From NCBI GenBank assembly GCA_020310875.1, contig CM035415.1:194432432-194496431 (forward strand): 64,000 nt of DNA, in the 5' to 3' direction. Numbering within the stretch: position 1 is the stretch's first letter; the number at the start of each line of letters is the position of its first letter. Made by a program: the position numbers and the translations under genes. Positions 1 through 12,174 of this stretch are shown piece by piece. The notes below the pieces were generated by a model. It made no database searches. It was given only the letters and a program-made list of their open reading frames with translations, and was not told where the DNA came from. Source of the stretch: Ceratopteris richardii. Its lineage: Eukaryota > Streptophyta > Polypodiopsida > Polypodiales > Pteridaceae.

Positions 1-1174
1 CTTCTTCGTCCGTTAGATCCTCCAGAGTGAATCCATGCGGGAATTCCAGATCAGTCGGTACTGGTGGAAACACGAGGTTAGGGCCATCTGTGCTGTGCCT
101 GGGTAACCTGATAGTAAATGGTTGCACTCGTCGGGGAAGTCTTGGGGTTGTTTCAGGCGTTAGGGTTGCACTGCGAGCTTGTGCACAAGGCATCTGGACG
201 GCGCCTCTCATCTTCTTTGAGGGAGGCCCTACAGCTGACAATCTGCATTGAAACTCCTGTGCTCTGGACCAAATGAGAGCCCTCTGCACCGGTACATCAT
301 ATGCGAGACATCTGTATACAATTCTTGTAAGTGCACAGCAACCATACAGCACAGACTTTTGCTTCTTATACCATCTCTGATGAGCCATATGAATCTAGTC
401 GATAATCCAGTGGGGCATATTGATGGACAATTCAAAAGCATCCGCCAGGTAGAGGCTAAACCAGATCTTTTTGGGGGGCATTGTGAACCTCTCCTGCGCT
501 GGGAATGCGAAATGTTGCATGACCATGCGTAAGTGAATGGCAATCGTAGGTGTCATCGCAACCATGTCCTTCAACTTCATCAGATTTCTGTTCTTCATAT
601 TGTCTGGAACCATAGTCTCTTTCTCTGTTGGGATGTGCATACCTTTCATGTCGAGTGCTTCTCTCACCAAGTTGATAGTCAAGCGGAAACGCTTCAGCTC
701 GTTGCCCCTTGTGAGTGATGGGAGCACAAAGGAGTTGCATCCTTTCTTGTCTTTGCTGGGAGTGAGGGTACTAATTAAGTATGAGCACCTTAGAAAATCT
801 AGCTTTGGTAGTTGGAACTTGAAGTAATCATAAAGTCCGGCCTTCTTCCATATCGACTTCAGTCCTTCATTATTCTGTAGCTTTTAAAACTCCCTGGTAA
901 AGAAGTGGTATCTGCCCCAACGTCCATTGAACTCAACCTCGGACTCCCACATATATGTGCCTTCACCCAGAGGTCCAGCAACGTCACTGAACCAGTGTGA
1001 GGTTTTGCCCACCGGCATTGTGTGACCCTGCGGAGGATTCTGAATTGGTATGGCATGTAATGTCCGTAATGCCACTGGTCTTTCCTTTAATTCCTCCTCG
1101 ACCGGAAGGCTTTCGATGTCCACCACTTGGGGGTTGGTGCCTGCCTGGGAGCTAGTTCCTACCGTATCTGCCAT
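1..1174 (-). pseudogene. E0 ORF3, N-terminal part, decayed
   Basis: This is the start of the large ORF3 that lies downstream of pol in this gypsy lineage; the rest is outside the window. The ATG is at 1172-1174 (minus) and the first residues closely match the N-terminus of the intact ORF3 at 28202-31762, including the shared stretch GHTMPVGKTSHWF and the block ending RYHFFTREF. The frame is broken: a TAA directly follows TREF near 884, and the matching segment at about 395-727 (FPAQ.RFTMPPKKIWFSLYLA) is read in another frame. It follows E0 pol by about 205 bp, the same spacing as in G. Function is unknown; it occupies the env-like position of Athila elements but shows no signal peptide or membrane segment. 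Confidence 0.8.
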
Positions 1175-1379
1175 TTTACTTCTTGCTGCCTGTCTCTGTG
1201 AGAATATACAAACATGTGTTAACATTGTACAGGACAAGGGAGGACCGTTGTTGTTCCCATTACAACATTAACATGAGGGTCAGGAGCGAATAATGGGTTA
1301 GTCGGTGCGAGTGTGCGTGCGGTTAGTCGTTCGGTAGACCTAAGAGTTAATGGAATGATGTAATGTGATAGTGATGTGG

Positions 1380-4300
1380 TTAGTAAGTTATCATGGATTT
1401 ACAAATGGGGTCTGGGGGTTTGTTACAAGTCTTGGGCTGCCAAATGCAGTGGATGGGTTTTGCTCTTGGGTTCGTAGAGACTCTAGAGAGCTTTATCGGT
1501 GTATCGGCTTGAAAATGAGGCCTTTTAGGGACCCATTTACAAGCGAGTATGTTCGTGCTCATGGGCCTTGGTATGTTCTTGAGTGTTGAAGACAAGTGAA
1601 TGCTCGTCGTGCGAGTGAATGGGTTACGCTGTATAGGTTGTGGCTTCGGCGTAGCTATTTGCGCCCGCAAGCAAGCCTTAGGCACCCAAATTTGTCTTGA
1701 TTGTGGGCTAGCCTTCATCGACTTCTTGGGCACCCAAATAGATTTCACGTTAGCAGAAGAATTTCCGAAAGACTTCTTATTAGTGACGTGTTGTTGGTTA
1801 CTAATAAGAGGCTTTGCTCGCGTGGTTGGCTTGAGTGCAACCCGGTGTTCGCCTTTCCTCACCCACACTTGGTTTACTTGCTGAGACATTTTGCTGCGCA
1901 GGTACTTTTGATTTCCGGCATAGGTAGTACTCTGCTTCTTCTGCCTTTGATCCACCTTTGGTTGCTGCCTCCTTCTAGCCTTTGGAAAAGAAGGGAGTTC
2001 CGTTGCGTCCCTGACTCCTTTTTTGAGAATATCATTCCTCTGCAACACATAGTTTTGGACAAGAACAGCATGGTCATCTTCATGTGTACCCCTGGAGGGA
2101 CCAGGAGTCTGTGCCTTTCCTAGTTCTTTGAGTGCTCCATTATCTAACTCTATTGTAATTCGACTATGATTGACCCATACCTGAAGAAGTCCACTTCTTA
2201 GGTTTAAGTTGACTGCTTGGTCATAGATCCAGTCTTGACCCAAGACAAGGGGTTCAGTGAGATCCTCGTCTTGACACACTAGTACTTTAACTGTTATTGC
2301 CTCATCATGAATGTAGAGGGGAAGTTCCACCTCGCCCATGCAAGGGGTTTCCACACCTCCCAATCCTATGAGATATGCTTCCACAGGATTGACAGTCAAC
2401 TGCAACTCTTGACAGTAAGACAATTTAACAGCACTAGTGGATTCTCCTGAGTCAATCAAAGCTCTTACGGTCCTTGCATTCTTTCCTTGTCCTATATCTA
2501 GGGTTATGAAAGGACGTCGATCAATTATCCTATGCGAGCTTGTTCCTGCGACTTCACACATGGCCATAGGGTATCCTTGATCAGCATAGTCATTCGTTCT
2601 AGGCTGATCCCTACCTTGCCTCCGTAACTTCATCCTTCTGATGAGTTCTAAAGCTTCTGCTTGAGCTTCTTCTCGAACTCGCTTTTCTTCCTCTTTGCGT
2701 TTCTTAGCAGTGTTGAGTCGACTGAGCATTTCCTCCGTGAGGGGTTCCTGATACAACTTGACTCTGCAACCGCTAATATAGTTTGGGAGAACATCACCCT
2801 CTAACGTGGCTAGTTGTACTGCTCCGCTCGTGGAGATCCTATTGATGATCATAGGTCCGTAGCCTCTCTTTTCTAGCTTCCTTGCGTGTTGTTTCAGTGT
2901 ATAGACTAAGACTAGATCTCTTGCTTTCAAACCCTTATCCTTCACATGGGCATCAAAGTATGCCTTCTGTCTCTTCTTGGCTGCATAGATTCCTGCAGCT
3001 GCTCTCAGCCTTGTTTCTCCTAATCGTTCAAGGTCAAAGATCCTAGAGGAGAGCTCATGACCTGTCCATTCGTGCTCTTGTGCTACTCTCAATGTAGGGA
3101 TCAAGAAGTCCAAGGGTAGCACAGCATTTTGGCCGAATACCATTTGAAAGGGGGTGGCTTGGAGTACCGTTTTGTAGGCAACTCGGTATGCCCAAACAAC
3201 ATGGTGTAGCTGTTTGTCCCAATCAGAGCGTTTATTGTTCACTAATTTCGTCAGTACATTGCATAAGATCTTATTAGTGCTCTCAGCTTGTCCGTTAGCT
3301 TGAGGGTGATAGGGGGCAGACTTCTTGTGTATTACCAAGAATTCTTGGAGTAGATTTTCAATCACTTCGTTCAAGAAGTGTGTGCCTCTATCACTTACCA
3401 ACTCTATAGGTAGCCCATACCTTGTGAACACATTCTCAAACAAGAATTTAGCAGTTGTTTGAGCATCGTTCTTTGTCGTAGCCTTTACCTCCACCCATTT
3501 GGTGAGATAATCTGTTGCAACAATGATGTATTCCGCATGAGAACCCTTAGCTGGGGGATTAATAGGATCTACGAAGTCTATTCCCCACTTAGAGAATGCA
3601 CGTCCACCCATCATAGGTTTCAGTGGCATCTCATCTTTACGTATAGGATACTGAGTTCTCTGACAGACATCACACCGTTTCACATAGGTATGTGCATCCA
3701 TGTGAAGGGTAGGCCACCAGAAGCCCCCATATAGTATTGCCTTGATCACCCGATCTGGTCCAAAGTGTCCTCCTGCTACACCTTGGTGAGCAGTTTCCAA
3801 GATCTTAAGATATTCACTCTCATGGACACACAGTCTCAGGTAACCATCTTTACCGCGTTTGTATAGATTATCACCAATGAGTGAGTAATCCAGGGCTTCT
3901 TGTTCTAAACTCCTTTTCCTAGCCAGAGTCATGTCTGGAGGGAATGTGTTTGTCCTCAGGAAGGATACTAAAGGTTCGCTCCAATCTGGCACAATGGATA
4001 CTTGATAAAGAGTAGCGTGTTCCACAGGTGGTTTAGTGCAACAGATTGGGCATTCCTTGCACAACTTTTGGACATCCGCTTCCATAGTCGACCAATGCAC
4101 TCCGAATCTCCTTAGCGTCTGTAAAGTTCGTTGCTTTGAATGGTGTTGCTCTAGTGCACCTACATGTGCTAATTGCAACCATTTAGCGTACTCATCCTCT
4201 TCTACGCAACAAGCCAAGATCCCCTGATCTGTGTGCTTGTACATACTTCCAGCCATGATGTGGTACTTTTGGGCTTTTACAACCTCTCTATTCCATGTGT

Positions 4301-4437
4301 TCACCACTGGATGATTAGGTCCGTATGTCAATACTGGTACCAATGGCTTAGCCCACTGCAGCACAACTTCCAAATTAAACAAGTAAGCATCAGGAAGGTC
4401 ATCTGACACTCCTTGTGGGGCTTCTCCCGATGTGAGC
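1380..4437 (-). pseudogene. E0 pol 3' part: double H2C2, integrase core, second protease, WVPK tail
   Basis: This is the 3' half of a gypsy pol, open for over 1,000 codons. In the reading frame that begins at 4508 (the first ~24 residues come from the A LTR), two zinc modules occur: H115-x6-H122 with C153-x2-C156, and H241-x6-H248 with C279-x2-C282. The integrase core follows with D311, D373 and E409, which is an exact D-x35-E spacing. A retropepsin-like domain comes next, with DSG at 685-687 and LGQDW at 755-759. A basic tail with five W-[VQ]-[PR]-K motifs ends in the stop near 1380. Compared with G, E0 reads DSGE for DSGA and DP for GP after D311. Reverse transcriptase is absent because element A inserted at 4438. 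I treat it as a fragment, not a working gene. Confidence 0.9.
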
Positions 4438-5046
4438 TGTTGAAGCTCAAAGTCAAGGACAAAGCATGGAAGCACATCAAAAGGTGGACACATGAGGAAA
4501 GGGAGCAAGTAGGGAGCTCCAAGAAGTGTATGTCAAATTTTCAGAAGAATCCCCTACAAAAATAGTGATTTTCATCACTAGAAACCATTGTAAATACCAT
4601 TATCTATTTTTAGTAACTCCATTTTGTTCAAGCCGAGGAGTCCTCGTGCTTGAGGAGTATTAGAAGTACCATCGTACCAATTTTCATAATTTTTAGACTT
4701 CGTTTGAGCCCTCAAATAAGCCCTGGAACCTAATTTTTAACTAGGCCGGACACTAGGTCTGGACAGGGCCAAAACTAGTCAAAAAACTATAAAAAGAGCT
4801 AGAGAGCTCATTTTTGAGGTTAGCTTGTTAGAGAATAGAACTTTTGTAAGAGAACTCTTTTGCAATCTAAGCTTTCCATTGTTCCTCTCTTTGATCTTAC
4901 TTTGTGCGCGTGTGTGTGTATGTGTGTGCATGTTTGTGTGCTTTCACTCACGCACTTGTGCCTTCACTTGCTCGTGGTCTTCATACCGGTCCTCACGTCT
5001 CCGCGGATTGACAAGTAAAGGAGGTGGTGCTTACGCTTGAGCTACA
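4438..5046 (+). repeat. 5' LTR of element A
   Basis: This 609-bp LTR starts TGTTGAAGC and ends GAGCTACA, and it matches the B LTR at 14141-14747 almost throughout. A TATA box (TATAAAAA) lies at 4788-4795, preceded by CTAGTCAA, which contains the W-box core in inverse orientation. A TG-rich stretch lies at about 4905-4945. The PBS follows after eight bases, which defines it as a 5' LTR. Confidence 0.93.
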
Positions 5047-5054
5047 CCAAATTT

Positions 5055-5072
5055 TGGCGCCGTTGCCGGGGA
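5055..5072 (+). other. PBS for tRNA-Asp, element A
   Basis: TGGCGCCGTTGCCGGGGA complements the 3' end of plant tRNA-Asp including CCA. This primer choice is known from Athila/Tat gypsy elements. Confidence 0.93.
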
Positions 5073-5417
5073 GAGTGCTTCGAGGACGAGCGTTGTGATG
5101 GTAAGATCGTAGATTTGCGACGTTGGAAGGTAAAAAAACTATCATTTCAGTTCATTTTCTTTTTTTTCCTCTTCATCTTCATCATCATCATCATCTCCAC
5201 CTTCTTCCATCTTCTTCTTCATAGAAATTTCTTGTTTTTTAGTGCATTTTCACCACTTTCATACCATTTTTCATGCATTATTGTGTGGGAAGGAGTTAGG
5301 AGGTGCAAGGGAGAGCAAGCGCTGTGTTTTTTTCATGATTTTCTGCTCTACGGAGCTCGCCATAGCCGGCGCTCATAAATTTGAATTTCCCGCCAAAAAA
5401 CGCGATTCTGTGATGAA
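5073..5417 (+). other. Shortened 5' leader of element A
   Basis: This is untranslated sequence between the PBS and gag. It matches the B leader at 21262-21602 (a GATGGTAAGATCG-like start, then pyrimidine-rich and ATC-repeat sequence) up to GCGATTCTGTGATG. It then jumps straight into the middle of gag. Relative to B, the palindrome array, the rest of the leader and the first ~195 gag codons are deleted. GGTAAG and AGGTAAA could serve as splice donors, but that is speculation. Confidence 0.8.
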
Positions 5418-7271
5418 ACGGAGGAAGCCTTTTGGAGATTTAGGCCAGATCAACCCAGCCCAGTAGTCACCATCTATGAATTCAAGGACCCAGAGACACC
5501 AGGGAAAGTTGTCTATCTAGATCACACATCTCAGAAATTATTCTTGGTATCAGATCATGACAGACATGCTTACACTTGGCAAGGTGAAGCAATTTTTCCT
5601 CCACCAAGATCTAATGTTTCCCAGGGCCTCCAAGGAGCCGGATCATCTAAGGCTCATGAAACCCAGAGAGAAAGAACTAGAGAGAGACCGGAGGTAAGCT
5701 TTGCAGACACTGTAGGCAGAGACAGATCAAGATATGGAACGGAAAGACTTGAAAGGGAGAGACATAGAGTGTATAGGCATCAAAGAGACGATCATGATTT
5801 CCCATTGCCTAGACCAAGAGAGCACTCAAGAACCCTTAGACCCTCTCAAGTGGTTAAGACAATGAAGAACTACTTTGATGGATTTGGAGATCCTTATGAT
5901 CATGTGGCGGAGTTCAAACAAGTGCTAAGAGCTGAACAGGTTGAAGACTTGTTCACCCAGTTCGAGGCATTTGGTTTGACTCTTAAGGGTACTGCCTTAG
6001 CTTGGTTTCAACCTCTAAACAGTCGCAACTATAGAGAGATAGGTCAGCTTCTAGAAGAATTCATTGTAGAATTTTCCAAGAGTGGTATCAGACATAACAC
6101 ATCATCCTTGATCCACAGCTTCAAGCAGACACCCCAAGAAACAGTGCGACTTGCAGGAAGAAGGTTTAGACAGTACTTGGAAAGATGCCCTGTACCAGAA
6201 TTACCCACATCAGCCAAACAAGTGGCACTGTTTTTAGATGGCCTATTGAGCACAAAATTAAGGTCATATGTATACTTGAAAGAGCCTAGATCCATAGAAG
6301 AGTGTATACGGATGTGCATTGACATAGAAGACAACTTGGGTGAGGAGTTAGGACTATCCAAACTCTATAAGGACTCTGATAGTTCTACAAGTCATACCTC
6401 TAGAGCCTCCACTGAGATAGATGAGATAGCTGAGCAGGTGGCCAAAAAGCTAGGAGTTCAAAATAGACAAATGCCAAGGGTCACCCCAGTGAAGCGATGT
6501 TATGCATGTGGAGGAGATCACATGGCTAATGTTTGCCCGTTGACGACTCAACCCCAAGGAAACCCTAATGCTCTATATTGCACCATTGAGAGAAAATACA
6601 CAAATCATACGGCCCAAGATTGTCCCTATAACAGGCAGGCTGTTAGACAAAATTATCAGCAACCTTACCAGCAGGGTAGGTATCAGAATCAGTACCAACA
6701 GCCATATTATAGGCCACAACAATATCAACCTCAATACCAGCAGCAATATCAGGCACCATATAGGCCACAACCAGTCCTTGGAAACCAACCACCAGCTCGT
6801 GCCAATGTGATCCCAGTTAAATATACGATGGCGGAGGAGAACCATAATAGAGCATTGGTGCCACTAACCCCATTGGTCTCAGAAAATGATTCTCACGCTC
6901 ATGGTTCAGACTACTTCCATGAAGATAGTCCACAGGCTTATTAAATAGAGTCACCTGAGCAAAGTGAGACTTCTCAGTATCAATATGGGACACCACCTAT
7001 AGAACAAAATTGGGAGCCAGAAGACTCCAATGTCATGTATACGAATCCAAATCCTAGGCCCCAATTGAGATAGGAAAGACCACAAGCCCCCAGAGGACCA
7101 TGCTTTAGATGTCAGGGCGACCATTTCATTCGTGAATGTCCCCACCAACCAGCTCTGGGACTAGGATAGAACATCACAATACAAGGCTTTTGTCCTGAGT
7201 GCGGCAAGGAACATCTTCCTAGAGAGTGTCCCAGAAATCCCTCTAGTGCACCCAAGGTCACACCCATCAAC
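5418..7271 (+). pseudogene. gag: Element A gag (N-terminus deleted, three stops)
   Basis: Gag would form the particle and bind the RNA. The frame is open from about 5418; the N-terminal part present in B (22947 onward) is deleted, so no genuine ATG start remains. A retrotransposon gag core follows (HVAEFKQVLRAEQVEDLF, then GTALAWFQPL, FSKSGIRHNTSSLIHSF and RRFRQYLERCP). Zinc knuckles of the form C-x2-C-x3-H-x4-C follow (CYACGGDHMANVC, CFRCQGDHFIREC, CPECGKEHLPREC), with a Q/Y-rich linker between the first and second. In-frame stops are TAA at 6942-6944 and TAG at 7071-7073 and 7167-7169; B has sense codons at these places. The frame continues directly into pol. Confidence 0.87.
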
Positions 7272-10200
7272 GTGGTAGGCTTAGTGGCAGATTCAAGTTC
7301 AAGTAGCAATAATGTGGCTCCTGTACAGGCAGTTACTAGGGCACAGGCTGCACAACAAGCAAAACCAGCCGAGCAGTCGGAGTCAAGTGAGGTAGGAGAA
7401 CCTAGCAAGAGAAAACCAAGAACATGGAAGGATACCAGAGAGAAGGCCAATCGCAAGTGGAATAAAAAGTTATTGGAACTAGAAGAAAGCTTAAAAGAAG
7501 CGAAAACAAAAATAGAAGACATTGCATCTCAAAGCCCCTCGCATGCCGAAACTCCATCCACTCCACCTCATCCCACCCCACCACCCATTGTAAATAGACC
7601 GCCACCAGGGTCTGTTCTGGCAGATCCAACCCCAGAAGGCTTGGACATGATGTTCAAGGCCTACCAGGCTCGACTTCAAGAAGGGCCTACAGCGGCAAAC
7701 CTAGACAAGAGTTACCCCAGAGCAGATTTAGAGATTGAACGGATGAAAATGTGCATGAAAATGGTAGAACAAGCTCAAGCCATACTTGAGACTAGTCAAA
7801 AGTTCAATCAGACAAACTCTATCAAAGCAGATTTGCATTTCCAGGGCTTACTAGAAAGATTAGAGCAATTGGTAAACAAACCACAAGTTTCTTTACCTCC
7901 ACAGGCTCAACCAGTTATTGAAAGAGGAAGCTCACCACCAATGGGAGCTTATGTTCCTAATTCCACGGATCCAGGAATACCTCCTTCAATTCAACAGTAC
8001 TCTCAAGAATTCTTGCGGGAAATACAAGAAGAGAAATGGGCCAAGGAGAAGGGTAATTCCCCTCCTATTCCTGAGATTGATGATCTTCATGATCAATTTC
8101 CCCAAGACATCCCATCTATTTACGAAGATGAAGCAGAACAACAAGAAGACGAAAGGTTAGATTTTGAATCTAATACCTTAGAAGAACTGCCTCAATTTCC
8201 AGGCCCATGGGAATCTGAATCTCTCCAGATTAGAGCTCCCACAATACTAGTAAGAAATGAAGACTCAGTGGTTCCAAGGAACACGGATGTCGTGAAGAAC
8301 ACTAAGGTTCAGTGTCATCTCACTGTAGAAGAGCTGCTCAAAGCAAAACCTGAGCTCTGGAATCATGTGAAGGATCAGGTTCCAGAACTTGATTCCAACA
8401 TGCCAAAAGTAGGCTCCAAGCAAAGGGTACCAGAGATACCTCTAGACAAAATAGGGGACATGTGTGAGGGTGAAGAAGGTAATACTTATCTTCCCATCAC
8501 CTACCAAGGTTACACAACCAAAGCAATCATAGATTCAGGTGCTGGTGTTGCTATTGCGACCACCTCCTTGTGGAAGCAATGGGGCAAGCCCACATTAAGA
8601 CCAACTAGAATGAAGCTTCAAATGGCTGATGGTCATTTTGAAAGACCTCTAGGATTGCTAGAAGGGATCACTCTAACCACTTGTGGTGTAGAGTTTGAGC
8701 ACACATTTGCTATATGTGACTTTGAGAAAAATAATGTCTTTGAGATGATCCTAGGAAGACCCTTCCTACGACAATTGCAAATAGTACAGGATTGGGGAAC
8801 TAACTCCTTGTACTTACAGCACTTAGGGGTCACCACTAAGGTCAATTTGAAGGATTACACCTTCAGAGATGTACCACCCCTACAGTGGAATTCTATCCAC
8901 AAAGCGAAAGAAGATTCCATCTCTGTGCATTCTGAAAGTTCACCTGATCCATCATGGCTGCATGAAGATACTCATTTGTGGATGTGCAAGGTCGCAAAGG
9001 AAGAGGAAAATTGTTTAAAGGCAAGAGAAGAAGGAACTTCGCTAGGAGATAGACCAGTTAGGGACCCAGCCTACACACCGATGATCTTTCCAGATGAGGA
9101 GTTTGAGCCTCATGGCTGGCCAGAAATCTTAGCCACCATGGACATTGCTGTCAATGAGGAACAGTGGACACCTCATTGTGATGAGGAAGGTTATGATATC
9201 TCAGTGTTCATGTGTCAACCCTTGCTAGAAGAATGTGACCCTAGTGATGTCATAGAAGAAGAAGAGAATGACGATGATTTGGAGTCTATTGTGATGGATA
9301 GTTGCTTTAACTCAGAGCAGCACTATCTAGAAGATATAGGAGTGTTCACCCAGAAAGAAGAAGAACCTCTCACAAGTATTAAAACAGTAAACTCAAAGGA
9401 TGGAAGTGAGAGTAGTCAAAAGAAAAAGAAAAGAAAAGTAGTGAAACAAGAAAAGGAGGAATCAGTGTTTGAAGTACCAGAAAACTTCAAGAAATATGAA
9501 GTTGACGACCGCAAAATTTTGGTACGAATGCCTAAGAGAGAGGCCATCATAGGAGAATCATATGATAATAAAGAAAAGACCAAGAAGATTGTAGTGACCA
9601 TTGAAGAGAACGAAGAGAGATGCACATATATAGGAGATGACCTAAGTGCAAGAGAAGAAATGGAGCTCATAGCTCTATTAAGGGAATATAGGGATGTGTT
9701 TGCATGGCACTATAGAGACTTAAAAGGGGTAGATCCAAGAATTTGCTCTCATACTATCCCCATGATTGCTGATGCTAAGCCCACCAAACAGAAGCCCTAC
9801 ACATATAATGATACCTATGCAGCAAAAATAAAAGAAGAAATTGATAGGTTGATTGAAGCCGGATTCATCTATGAGATTGAGCATACCGAATGGGTGTCCC
9901 CCATTGTTGTGGTACCCAAGAAGAACGGGAAGTTGCGAGTGTGTATTAACCTTAAAAAAGTTAATGCCGCTACGATTAGAGATAGTTATCCACTTCCAAT
10001 CACAGAACACCTTTTGGAGCGTGTTGCAGGCAAGGAAGTTTATAGCTTCCTTGATGGATTTTCAGGTTACAATCAAGTAGCCATTGCCCCAGAAGATCAA
10101 CACAAAACAGCTTTTGCTACAGAGTGGGGAATCTTTGCATTTCGTGTGATGCCATTTGGGCTCACCAATGCACCTGCAACATTCCAAAGGCTCATGTGTC

Positions 10201-12040
10201 ATGTCTTCAAAGAGTTCTTGCGAAAGAGCTTAGAAGTGTATGTGGATGATTTATGTGCTCATTCCCAAGAAAGAAGGGTTCACATCCCTGAGCTCAGACA
10301 AATCTTCAACAAGTGTAGAGAATATCGAGTGTGTCTAAACCCAGAAAAGTGTGTGTTTATGGTGCGTCAAGGTAAAATCTTAGGGCATATTGTTTCTAAG
10401 AATGGAATCTCAACAGATGAAGATAAGGTACGAGCCATAGCGGAACTACCAAGGCCAAGGAATGATAAAGAGGTACAAGCCTTTATGGGCCATTGTGGAT
10501 ATTACCGTAGGTTTATCCACATGTACGCGATCATAGCTAGACCCCTTTATGCCTTGTTGTCTAATTTTGAGTGGAACGACGAATGCGAGAATTCTTTCAA
10601 TGAACTAAAGAAACGTTTGTGCACAGCACCAATATTGACCACTCCTGATTGGAATAAGCCATTCCATGTCCATGTGGATGCATCCAATCATGCCATAGGA
10701 TGTGTGCTAGCACAACCCACAGGTGAAGGGAATTTAGATTTGCCCATAGCATATGCTAGTAGACAACTAAACCCAGCCGAAAGAAATTATACCACAACCG
10801 AGCGAGAAGGGTTAGGCATGGTATATGCTGTAAAGAAGTTTAGACACTATTTATTGGCCAACAAGTTCAAGTTTTTCACTGATCATCAAGCTTTGTTATA
10901 TTTGGTCAATAAACCTTGCAATACTGGACGCTTAGTAAGATGGTTCCTCTTACTAATGGAGTATGACTTTGAAGTTGTTGTCAGGAAAGGTAGAACCCAC
11001 CTTCGGGCAGATCACCTTTCTCGCATTACTTCAGGAGAGTCACCACAAGGAGTGTCTGATGAACTACCTGATGCTTATCTGTTCAATTTGGAAGTTGTTC
11101 CTAAATGGGCAAATAAGTTGGTACCAGTCCTAACCTTCGGCCCTGCAAATAAGAATGTGAAAACATCACAAGAAGAAATTGTAAAATCACAAAAATATCA
11201 CATATTGGCAGGAAGCATGTACAAACAAGATACTGAGGGTGTATTAGCTTGTTGTGTCGAGGATGATGAACATAGTAGTTGGTTGCAGCAAGCTCATGAG
11301 GGATTGCTAGGAAATCACTATTCTAAACAACGAACATTGCAGAATTTGAAACGTTTAGGAGTGTATTGGCCTAGCATGGACAAAGAAATACATGAGTGGA
11401 TCAAGAATTGTCCAATGTGCAGAGAGAGACCACCAGTGGAGCATGCAACCCTTTATCAAGTATCATTAATTCCAGATTGGTGTGCTCCATTGGTAGAGTT
11501 TATGAGATCAGGAAGATTACCCAAAGAGGCCAGTCTAGCAAGAAGACGAAATATGGAGCAAGAGGCTCAAGGCTATGCCTTAGTAGGAGAGAACCTATAC
11601 CGAAGAGGTAAAGATGGTTACTTAAGACTGTGCGTTCATGAATCAGACTATTTAAGGGTCTTAGAGACTGCACACAGTGGTGTTGCAGGTGGACATTTTG
11701 GTCCTGACCGAGTGATTAAGACCATTCTATTCTCAGGACTTTGGTGGCCCACTCTTCATATGGATGCACATACCTATGTGACACATGCCAACGTGCACAA
11801 TATCCAGTTAGAAAAGACGAGATGCCTTTGAGGCCAATGATGGGAGGGCGTGCATTTTCCAAGTGGGGCATAGACTTCATAGGTCCTATTAATCCCCCTG
11901 CTAGAAACTCCCATGCAGAGTATATTATTGTAGCCACAGATTACCTTACCAAGTGGGTAGAAGTGAAAGCCACAACAAAGAATGATGCTCAGACGACGGC
12001 TACGTTCTTATTCGAGAATGTGTTCACGAGATATGGGCTA
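7272..12040 (+). pseudogene. pol: Element A pol: protease, RT, RNase H, integrase (truncated)
   Basis: This is the longest open stretch in the window (1,519 codons to 11831), in the same frame as gag. It begins at a GTG, so it is a continuation rather than a separate gene. Counting from 7272: a charged linker with TPPHPTPPP; aspartic protease DSGA at D421; RT with YVDD near 990-993; RNase H with D1136 (HVHVDASN); first H2C2 H1342, H1349, C1380, C1383; second module H1468, H1475. A small deletion near 11783 removes bases around the second Cys pair and shifts the frame; the reading resumes as CDTCQRAQYP and continues through the first integrase Asp (WGIDFIGP) to RYGL at 12040. The D-x35-E half, the second protease and ORF3 are missing. 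Confidence 0.9.
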
Positions 12041-12173
12041 TCAGTACATATGTGTACATGTCTTCCTCTTCTGAATATATACTTCTTCCTTGCTTCATAA
12101 CTTGAATCTTTCCTTCAAATCTTGACTTCATTTGCATGTCAAAACATCAATTGGTGATTGTCCTGCACCAACA
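12041..12173 (-). repeat. Truncated 3' LTR of copia C1
   Basis: On the minus strand this begins TGTTGGTGCAGGACAATCACC directly after the polypurine tract, as in the C2 and C3 LTRs, but only about 133 bp remain. It breaks off within the GACATGTACACATATGTA segment, where element A integrase begins, so the junction is a deletion rather than an insertion end. Confidence 0.82.
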
Positions 12174-12174
12174 G

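Larger units (their letters stand above)
4438..12040 (+). mobile_element. Gypsy-type element A (3' truncated)
   Basis: The element has a 5' LTR, tRNA-Asp PBS, short leader, gag and pol, and ends abruptly inside the integrase core. The left LTR terminus (TGTTGAAGC) abuts E0 pol exactly at a codon conserved in G, so A inserted into E0. Its 3' LTR is missing, and the right edge is a deletion junction against copia fragment C1. Gag-pol is a single frame broken by three stops and one small deletion. Confidence 0.88.

Noticed and set aside
4905..4945. TG-rich tract as an independent microsatellite locus
   Set aside because: It is part of the LTR and recurs at the same place in the B LTR and, complemented, in the G LTR.
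6573..6845. Minus-strand Leu/Trp-rich ORF resembling a membrane protein
   Set aside because: It is antisense of the Gln/Tyr-rich gag linker of A. A similar shadow exists in B (24496-24888).
7272..7274. Separate pol start at 7272 (and gag start at 5544)
   Set aside because: The codons are GTG and TTG, not ATG. Both frames are continuations of one gag-pol frame after stops or a deletion, not independent genes.
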